From the IMG/VR virus record IMGVR_UViG_3300025118_000012, positions 1 through 63,205 of that record: DNA of 63,205 nt; one strand, 5' to 3'. Within the stretch, counting starts at the first letter, position 1. The number at the start of each line of letters is the position of its first letter. Position numbers and translations under genes: made by a program. Origin of the DNA: a virus. The notes below the pieces were generated by a model. That model had not been told where the DNA came from. It saw only the letters and a list, made by a program, of their open reading frames with translations, and did no database searches. Of this stretch, positions 57,224-63,205 are shown in pieces.

Positions 57224-57955
57224 ATGAATTTTAAAATAAAAAATTTTTCTAAAAAATTAACGTTTTATAGTTTAATTGAAGGTATTGAATATATAATGCC
57301 TATTATACCCAGTAAAGATTACAAGCACCCTTGGTTACAAAAAGCCATTGTAAATATTAAAAAAGATCAAAGTGTTCTAAGATGCCCAGGTATACTTAAA
57401 ATTAGAAATGAAGGTTGGATTGTAAGAGCATGGCAAGACATTAAAATTAAGGTTGAAGGCTCTGAATTCTCTTGGACCACACCTTTAGATCAACGAGAAC
57501 TATACACACATTTACCAGCAGATGCTTTAGGGTGGCATGACGAATCACGATTATTTGATTATTTTGAAAATTGGCCAAAAGATTCTCTATCTAAAATAAT
57601 TAAAATAAATGTACCTTGGTCGGTGGACGTTCCTAAAGGTTATATCTTACATCAGTTCCATCCTGCTTATTTAGATGAAAATAGGTTTACTACACTTCCT
57701 GGAATGTATACGTCAGATACAGGTTTAAATACTTTAAATGTTCCAATTATTTTACATATGAATAAAGGTGAAGTTTTAATCAAGGCTGGTACACCAATAG
57801 CACAACTAGTATTATATAAAAAAGAAAGTATACAACATGAAAATGTATTGGCTTGCACAAGTAAAAAATTTTTAAAAAAAGAAAGATTAACTTATTTATT
57901 GTTAAATATGAGATTTAAAAAACTATATAATAAAATAAAGGATTTTTGGAAATGA
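57224..57955 (+). CDS. Unrecognised beta protein, paralog of the 19197 product
   Basis: The product has 243 residues. Shared features with the 19197 protein are listed there. Here they read VPWSVDVPKGYILHQFHPAYLDENRFTTLPGMYTSDTG, NVPIILHMNKGEVLIKAGTPIAQLVLYKKE. It precedes an oxygenase of the NNGYT group and overlaps it by 4 bases (ATGA), whereas the 19197 copy precedes a P4H-type oxygenase. No ribosome site is obvious before ATG 57224. The function is unknown. Confidence 0.6.
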   Translation: MNFKIKNFSKKLTFYSLIEGIEYIMPIIPSKDYKHPWLQKAIVNIKKDQSVLRCPGILKIRNEGWIVRAWQDIKIKVEGSEFSWTTPLDQRELYTHLPADALGWHDESRLFDYFENWPKDSLSKIIKINVPWSVDVPKGYILHQFHPAYLDENRFTTLPGMYTSDTGLNTLNVPIILHMNKGEVLIKAGTPIAQLVLYKKESIQHENVLACTSKKFLKKERLTYLLLNMRFKKLYNKIKDFWK

Positions 57956-58443
57956 GTTATAAAATAGTAGATAACTTTATAGAGGACCCAAAAGTATTTA
58001 ACATTATTACAGAAAAACTTTTTAGTGATGCCTTTCCTTGGTACTATAGTGATAATGTAGCGTACTCAGGAGAAAATAATAAAAGTTTTTATTTTGTGCA
58101 TAATTTTTTTAGAGATGGTAAACAACAAAGTGATTGGATGGATATAATGCACCCGGTGTTAGGAAGACTACAGTTCAACCACTTGTTACATATACGTGCA
58201 AATTGTTATACTAATGTGACTGAACCTCTTACGCACGACTATCACGTTGATAGACATACTCCGCATAAGGTTGCTTTGTATAGTCTTAATGACAACAATG
58301 GGTACACTCAATTTGAGAAAACAGAAGAGAAGGTTCAGTCTGTTAGAAACAGATTATTATTGTTTGATGGAGAGGATACACATAGAAGTACTACACAAAC
58401 AGATGAAAATTTAAGGATTAATATAAATATTAACTATGTATAA
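57952..58443 (+). CDS. 2OG-Fe(II) oxygenase, NNGYT subfamily copy 3
   Basis: The product has 163 residues from ATG 57952, which overlaps the preceding stop. FPWYYSDNV, FYFVHNFF, HIRANCYTN, then DYHVDRHT with HVD iron ligands, YSLNDNNGYTQFEKTEEKV, FDGEDTHRSTTQTD with the distal His, and RININI with the Arg. It is closest to the 5250 product. Its stop overlaps the large terminase start by 8 bases, so it is made with the packaging motor. The target is unknown. Confidence 0.83.
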   Translation: MSYKIVDNFIEDPKVFNIITEKLFSDAFPWYYSDNVAYSGENNKSFYFVHNFFRDGKQQSDWMDIMHPVLGRLQFNHLLHIRANCYTNVTEPLTHDYHVDRHTPHKVALYSLNDNNGYTQFEKTEEKVQSVRNRLLLFDGEDTHRSTTQTDENLRINININYV

Positions 58444-59917
58444 TTTAGATCAACTTTCCGAAGAAGAATTAAAAGATATTATTTTGCAGAAACAACTGCA
58501 GTGGATCAAGTTATGCCAAGATAATTTTATAATTTTTGCAGAGACTATGTGGCAAGATTTTATTTATCGTAAAACAAAGAACCCAAAAAAATATGGGCAC
58601 CATCAAATTATTGCAAAGGCTTTTCAAGATATAGCAGATGGTGATGCAAAGAGGCTCATCATTAATATGCCTCCTAGGCATACCAAATCAGAATTTGCAT
58701 CTTATTTATTTCCTGCTTGGTTTATTGGAAAGTATCCAAAGAAAAAAATTATGCAGGTATCGCACAACGCAGAACTAGCGTCAAGATTCGGAAGTAAGGT
58801 TCGTAACTTAATGAACACAAAAGAATATAAACAAATTTTTGGTAACGTACAGTTAAGAGAAGATAGTAAAGCAAAAGGCAGGTGGGAAACCAATCATGGT
58901 GGAGAGTACTTTGCAGCGGGAGTTGGCGGATCTATCACAGGTCGAGGGGCCGATTTGCTTATTATCGATGATCCACATACTGAACAAGACTCAATGTCAG
59001 ACAATGCAATGGAACGTACGTACGAGTGGTATAATTCAGGACCCAGACAACGTTTGCAACCAGGGGGAAGAATTTTAATTGTCATGACCCGGTGGGCGGT
59101 AGACGATCTTACTGGAAGGCTCATCAAGGCACAAAGTGAACCTAAAGCAGATAAGTGGAAGTTAATAGAATTTCCTGCAATACTTCCAAGCGATGACCCT
59201 GTGTGGCCAGAATATTGGTCAAAAGAAGATTTAGATTCTGTTAAAGCATCTATCTCTATGAAGAACTGGAATGCACAGTATATGCAGGACCCAACTTCAG
59301 AAGAAGGTGCAATTATAAAACGAGAATGGTGGCAAGACTACGATAAAGAATACCTCCCTAAATTATTACATGTCATACAAAGTTATGATACTGCGTTTTC
59401 AAAAAAAGAAACTGCAGATTATTCTGCTATAACCACCTGGGGTATATTTGAACCTATAGAAGGTTATGAGAAGTGTATTCTTCTATTAGATGCAATGAAA
59501 GGTAGATATGATTTTCCAGATTTAAAAAATATTGCTTTAGAGCAGTATGAATATTGGGAACCGGAAACTGTAATCATTGAGGCTAAAGCTTCAGGACAAC
59601 CATTAATACATGAGTTAAGACGTGCGGGTATACCTGTTATTGATTATGTACCTGCAAGAGGTAGGGATAAACATACACGTATTAATTCCTGTGCCCCCGT
59701 ATTTGAGTCTGGTATGGTATATGCTCCTATTGATGAGCATTTTGCACAAGAGGTTATGGAGGAATGTGCGGCATTTCCTAACGGACAATATGACGACTAT
59801 GTAGACAGTACGACCCAAGCTGTGTTAAGATATCGGCAAGGTGGATTTGTAAGTACCTACTCAGATGATTGGGATGATCCCCCTATAAAAATAGAAAAAG
59901 AGTATAAATATTATTAA
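58436..59917 (+). CDS. Terminase large subunit
   Basis: The product has 493 residues. ATPase motor: LIINMPPRHTKSEF (Walker A, about residues 77-90), ADLLIIDDPHTE (Walker B), MTRWAVDDLTGRL (coupling motif). Nuclease: IQSYDTAFSKKETADYS, TVIIEAKASGQPL and DDYVDSTTQAVLRY supply the acidic triad. It pumps DNA into the prohead and cuts it, using the small subunit at 52497 for recognition. The family resembles terminases of P22-like and marine podoviruses. Full length, no defects seen. Confidence 0.95.
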   Translation: MYNLDQLSEEELKDIILQKQLQWIKLCQDNFIIFAETMWQDFIYRKTKNPKKYGHHQIIAKAFQDIADGDAKRLIINMPPRHTKSEFASYLFPAWFIGKYPKKKIMQVSHNAELASRFGSKVRNLMNTKEYKQIFGNVQLREDSKAKGRWETNHGGEYFAAGVGGSITGRGADLLIIDDPHTEQDSMSDNAMERTYEWYNSGPRQRLQPGGRILIVMTRWAVDDLTGRLIKAQSEPKADKWKLIEFPAILPSDDPVWPEYWSKEDLDSVKASISMKNWNAQYMQDPTSEEGAIIKREWWQDYDKEYLPKLLHVIQSYDTAFSKKETADYSAITTWGIFEPIEGYEKCILLLDAMKGRYDFPDLKNIALEQYEYWEPETVIIEAKASGQPLIHELRRAGIPVIDYVPARGRDKHTRINSCAPVFESGMVYAPIDEHFAQEVMEECAAFPNGQYDDYVDSTTQAVLRYRQGGFVSTYSDDWDDPPIKIEKEYKYY

Positions 59918-59926
59918 GGAGTTATT

Positions 59927-60244
59927 ATGCCAAAAAACTTAGGTTATAGAGGATACGGAGCAGCTAGAACCCCTGGATCACAAGATTACGGTTTACAAGA
60001 TGAGAAGCTTTCTCCTGGAAAAATTTACAGCGCAAAAACAGGAAAATTAATTACAAAGGGATATACAAAAGGTTCAGAACATCCATTAGCTGGTAGACAA
60101 GGTAATGTTCTACATAAACTTAAATCACAAAAAGAATTAAAAAAAATTACTGATAGCGATAAATACAAAAAATCTGATTACAAAGGCAAAACTGAAATGC
60201 TTGGCGGTAAAGTTTATACCAGAGCCGAGATGGAAAATAAATAA
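59927..60244 (+). CDS. Basic late protein
   Basis: The product has 105 residues with AAGGAG upstream. It is rich in Lys, Gly and Tyr (LGYRGYGAARTPGSQDYGLQ, SPGKIYSAKTGKLITKG). No known family. It lies between terminase and other Lys-rich genes and may be an internal virion or DNA-binding protein. Confidence 0.6.
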   Translation: MPKNLGYRGYGAARTPGSQDYGLQDEKLSPGKIYSAKTGKLITKGYTKGSEHPLAGRQGNVLHKLKSQKELKKITDSDKYKKSDYKGKTEMLGGKVYTRAEMENK

Positions 60245-60256
60245 GAGAGGTTAATT

Positions 60257-61810
60257 ATGTTACCACCAAGACACAAATGCCCACCATCAGACAGTCCAAA
60301 AAGACCTGAAAAAGCATTTTTAGGTAAACTGTTTAGAAAAAAAGGAACTGCAACTCCTAACTCAGCATCAAATATTTCTAGCGGAAGTAGTTCTGGAATG
60401 GGTGGTCTATTAAAAATTATTGAAAAGAAAAAACATTTACTCATGGGAAAAGCTAAAAGAGGAAAGTTCATGGAAAGAAGAATGAAACTTGCTGGTGCTA
60501 AAACAGCTATGACTGCGATCTCCGGAAAAACATCAATGGGCAAAGCAACAGATTACAAAAAATATTTAGAAGGTTTAAAAAAAGCTACAGCAGGTGCTAC
60601 ACCAGGTGGCACAGGTTCAGGCTCAGGTTCAGGAAGTACGTTTCTTAAAAGAAGATTGAAACTTGCTGGATCGTCTGCTCTAGGTGCAGCTAAAGCAACT
60701 AAATATGGAAAAATAGCATTAGGTGTCGCTGCTGCGGGATTAACTGCACAACAATACTTAAAATCTAAAATGAAAAAAAATAAAAACAAACAAACTTTAA
60801 AAGATTTTAGAGAACAAAAGAAACCAGGAATACCTTCTAAAAAAACACAAACTATTAATAAGGCTAAAATTAAACTTAAAAAATACACTAAAGGTGGTGG
60901 TGCTGACACTGGTACAAAGGGTGAATGGAAAAGTAAAGGTGCAGTTATAGCTGATAAATTAAAAAGAAAATATAGAACGCTTACCGATCCTGATCTTTTA
61001 AGAAAAGCACACGAAAAAAAATTTAAATCTCTAAGAAAACAAAATCACGATCAAGCTTTAAGACCGGTTCCACAATGGATAAAGGACCGTCAACAGAAAA
61101 AAACAGCAGGTCCGGTGGGTGATTTAAGAAGAGTTAATCCTTTTCAAGGCAGACATAAACCTTTAAATTTTTCAAAAAGAACAATGGAGATTTTAAAATC
61201 ACGAGCTAAAGCAACAAAAAAAATGGGCGGTGGCATGATGCAAAAACCTAGGGGATATAAAACAGGTAGTGATGAATACATTTTCAAGAAACTTAAACCA
61301 ACTGATAGAACAGGAGGTGGTTATGATGCAGGTATACCAGGTATGCTTAGAGACAAGTATAAAGAAGATGGTATTCATTATAGAAAACCACAAGAAATAG
61401 GACCAGATGATCCAAGATCTAGGATATTCAAAAGATATTTAGAAGCACAAGATAGAAAGAAAAAAATTAAACAAAAAATTAAATCTATAGCTAAAGGAAT
61501 TGCTACAGCTGTGATTCCTGGAGCTAAAGCCGCAGAAATTGCTGGTCAAGTTATTTCAAAAATAAAAAGTTCTGGAAGTTCATCTAAGAAGGTTTCGAAG
61601 GGCCCTGGTGGAAGAATAGGTTCAAAAGGTAGACCCATAACTAAAATTGTACCTAAAAAGAATAATGATAATAGTAGAAATCCAAATCCAAAAACACCAA
61701 AAAGAATGGGCGGTGGCATGATGCAAAAACCTTCAGCCGGATTCACATCAGGTGGTTCGGTAACCGTTAAAACTAAAATAGGGAAATTTTTTCCGACTAA
61801 AACATATTAG
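60257..61810 (+). CDS. Large lysine-rich protein with MGGGMMQKP repeats
   Basis: The product has 517 residues and is extremely basic. KKMGGGMMQKP and RMGGGMMQKP are encoded by an identical 27-base block at 61223-61249 and 61706-61732. A TKGGGADTG element is encoded by 20 bases shared with the gene at 3827. One hydrophobic stretch (YGKIALGVAAAGLTAQQYL) is present. I think it is an internal, DNA-associated or ejected protein, but there is no known domain. Confidence 0.6.
   Translation: MLPPRHKCPPSDSPKRPEKAFLGKLFRKKGTATPNSASNISSGSSSGMGGLLKIIEKKKHLLMGKAKRGKFMERRMKLAGAKTAMTAISGKTSMGKATDYKKYLEGLKKATAGATPGGTGSGSGSGSTFLKRRLKLAGSSALGAAKATKYGKIALGVAAAGLTAQQYLKSKMKKNKNKQTLKDFREQKKPGIPSKKTQTINKAKIKLKKYTKGGGADTGTKGEWKSKGAVIADKLKRKYRTLTDPDLLRKAHEKKFKSLRKQNHDQALRPVPQWIKDRQQKKTAGPVGDLRRVNPFQGRHKPLNFSKRTMEILKSRAKATKKMGGGMMQKPRGYKTGSDEYIFKKLKPTDRTGGGYDAGIPGMLRDKYKEDGIHYRKPQEIGPDDPRSRIFKRYLEAQDRKKKIKQKIKSIAKGIATAVIPGAKAAEIAGQVISKIKSSGSSSKKVSKGPGGRIGSKGRPITKIVPKKNNDNSRNPNPKTPKRMGGGMMQKPSAGFTSGGSVTVKTKIGKFFPTKTY
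61223..61732 (+). repeat. 27-base direct repeat within the lysine-rich gene
   Basis: The blocks at 61223-61249 and 61706-61732 are identical over 27 bases, both coding for MGGGMMQKP in the same frame. Identity at silent positions suggests recent duplication or strong constraint on the DNA. Confidence 0.85.
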
Positions 61811-61818
61811 GGGGATTA

Positions 61819-63205
61819 ATGTCCCTAAAGAATATTCTATTCGGGATTGGCAAAAAGGTATTTGGTAAGAAACCACAACCATCACCGGTTACCGGAAAAC
61901 AGCAAGGTTTAATCACATACGAAAAAAAGAACCTTCAATCCACAGGTAAAGATCTAGCTACTCAAGATTTAAAAAATCCCCCAACTATTCTTAAAAAAAC
62001 TAAGCCCCTTCACATGGGCGATAAAACCCCTCCAGCTTTTGGTTCTTCAACTTATGATTGGGTAATGAAAAAAGGATCAGGTAAATTTACTGCGGATGAA
62101 TGGGTAGATCATTTAACTGCTACTAGAAAAGAAACATTTAAATTATGGGGTAAACCTGCAACTAGAACTGTAAGGGATACTAAAAGATTTAAGTACGATT
62201 CAGGAGAATTTCAAGGGAAAGAAGTAACTATTGGTAAAGACGAATTATTCGATTCTAATCTTGCTATTTTTAACGAAGCGGGCGATCTTACAGGTGGTTT
62301 ATTATACGCAGCTAAGAAGTTTGGTTTAAAATTAGATGCTAATGAATTAGGTGCTATGATTAAATTAAATCCTATTAATAGATTAAAACCTATGGAATTT
62401 GGTATACCTAAAGGAGCTGCGGAAGCTCTAGAGACTCAAGTTAAAACTGCAGGCGAACAAATAAAAGGATTATCCAAAAAATACGCTAATATCAGTGATT
62501 CTGTTAAAACAGAATTAGATTCCTTATCCTATCACTTAAAAGGTATTACAGGCACCGGGAGTAACGAACAATTAGTAAATGCAACAGATGATTTTATGTA
62601 TACTCTTAAAGAGATTAGAAAAATGAGAAAAATAGCAGTTGAGGATAAAAAACTTTTAAATGAAATAATGGGCAATCTAAGTAAAAGAGTTGCTCCTATA
62701 AAAGGATCTAAAACAAGATATGCAAACGAAAAAAGTTACACTTTACAAAGTGGAAAAGATTACAAAGAAACTTTATTTTATTTAGACGAGCCAATTGCAT
62801 CTAACAAAAGTCCTTTAGTAAAAGGAGGGCACTTTAGTGACTCCGGTGCTACGAACCAAATTTATCACGTTAGATATGACACAAGGTTCACTCCAGATAA
62901 TAAAAAAGTTTTCATGATTCATGAAGTACAATCAGATGTTAACCAACCCATAGCAAAAGCTTTAACTAAACTTCAGCAATTGGGTGGAGAGAGAAGAGTT
63001 AATCCTTTTCAAGCCGATATAGAATTAGATTTACTTTCACGTAATAGAGCTAAATTAATGGCAGAGATGAGTGAAGCTGTTGCAAAAAGACAACCAAACA
63101 AAGCCAGAGCTATTGGTAATGAGGTAAAAGACATTCAAGCAAAATTAAATTCAGTTTTTACTAGAAGGTCAAAGGAAGGTTCTAGATATGATTATTTTCC
63201 TATGG
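61819..63205 (+). CDS. N-terminal part of the split virion-associated protein
   Basis: The frame runs from ATG 61819 (GGGG before it) off the end of the window and continues at 1-699, for about 643 residues in total. It contains GATNQIYHVRYDTRF and KKVFMIHEVQSDVNQPIAKAL; the E-V-Q-S-D element resembles a motif in large polyvalent phage and MuF-type proteins. The N-terminal part is basic, and the middle is helical. It lies between the Lys-rich gene and portal, in the late operon. The function is unknown. Confidence 0.8.
   Translation, partial: MSLKNILFGIGKKVFGKKPQPSPVTGKQQGLITYEKKNLQSTGKDLATQDLKNPPTILKKTKPLHMGDKTPPAFGSSTYDWVMKKGSGKFTADEWVDHLTATRKETFKLWGKPATRTVRDTKRFKYDSGEFQGKEVTIGKDELFDSNLAIFNEAGDLTGGLLYAAKKFGLKLDANELGAMIKLNPINRLKPMEFGIPKGAAEALETQVKTAGEQIKGLSKKYANISDSVKTELDSLSYHLKGITGTGSNEQLVNATDDFMYTLKEIRKMRKIAVEDKKLLNEIMGNLSKRVAPIKGSKTRYANEKSYTLQSGKDYKETLFYLDEPIASNKSPLVKGGHFSDSGATNQIYHVRYDTRFTPDNKKVFMIHEVQSDVNQPIAKALTKLQQLGGERRVNPFQADIELDLLSRNRAKLMAEMSEAVAKRQPNKARAIGNEVKDIQAKLNSVFTRRSKEGSRYDYFPM
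63052..63205. repeat. Terminal direct repeat, right copy
   Basis: Matches 1-154 with two substitutions (63072 T and 63079 G). See the left copy for the interpretation. Confidence 0.93.

Noticed and set aside
60553-60909. Minus-strand frame of 118 residues
   Set aside because: An antisense shadow of the lysine-rich gene, rich in Leu, Phe and Pro.

Overview
This is the essentially complete, circular genome of a low-GC tailed bacteriophage, most likely a marine podovirus-like phage of an AT-rich alphaproteobacterium such as a SAR11-type host. The evidence is a full set of virion and packaging genes, a family A DNA polymerase replication module, tight gene packing with TAATG and ATGA junctions, and small genes of kinds common in marine phages. 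The host is inferred from composition and gene style only. Bases 1-154 recur at 63052-63205 with two mismatches, so the molecule closes to about 63,051 bp. One gene (61819 to 699) is split by the linear cut.

Layout. (1) Packaging and head: terminase large subunit (58436), three lysine-rich or virion-associated genes (59927-699), portal (690), a LAGLIDADG endonuclease (3107), a holin-like protein (3444), a methyltransferase and oxygenase (4666-5768), a GroES-like co-chaperonin (5942), scaffold (6398), and decoration and major capsid genes (7953-9465), closed by a strong terminator at 9491. (2) Small accessory genes and lysis (9622-13634): two Cys-rich proteins, coiled-coil membrane proteins, a cold-shock protein and an M15 endolysin. 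(3) Tail and ejection (13636-35986): adaptors, fibres, nozzle and large internal proteins. This block is interrupted by an oxygenase cassette (19197-21700) and a cupin/glycosyltransferase cassette (25736-28319). (4) Replication (36173-46704): RecB-like nuclease, Hsp20, SNF2 helicase on the minus strand, ssDNA-binding-like protein, AEP primase, SF1 helicase, DUF3310 protein, two oxygenases and PolA. (5) Small early genes on both strands (46628-50818). (6) An iteron-like intergenic region (51543-51686), followed by terminase small subunit and a VRR-NUC-like nuclease. (7) A GC-richer, repeat-laden island (about 53650-57190) with long non-coding stretches and consensus promoters. (8) A third oxygenase site directly before the large terminase gene.

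The most unusual property is nine proteins that look like 2-oxoglutarate/Fe(II) oxygenases, plus one cupin-type candidate. They fall in at least three families and are spread over every module. They are accompanied by a methyltransferase, two glycosyltransferases and two copies of an unrecognised family. I infer that they hydroxylate, and perhaps prepare for glycosylation, a virion, host-surface or nucleic-acid target, but the substrate is not visible from sequence. The second notable feature is an array of five direct GGTGTCCC(T/C) repeats, two pairs of them 11 bp apart, ending in a perfect 20-bp palindrome. It is a candidate origin or master operator. The third is the GC-rich island, with a possible phage non-coding RNA. 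No tRNA, rRNA, CRISPR array, integrase or insertion sequence was recognised.
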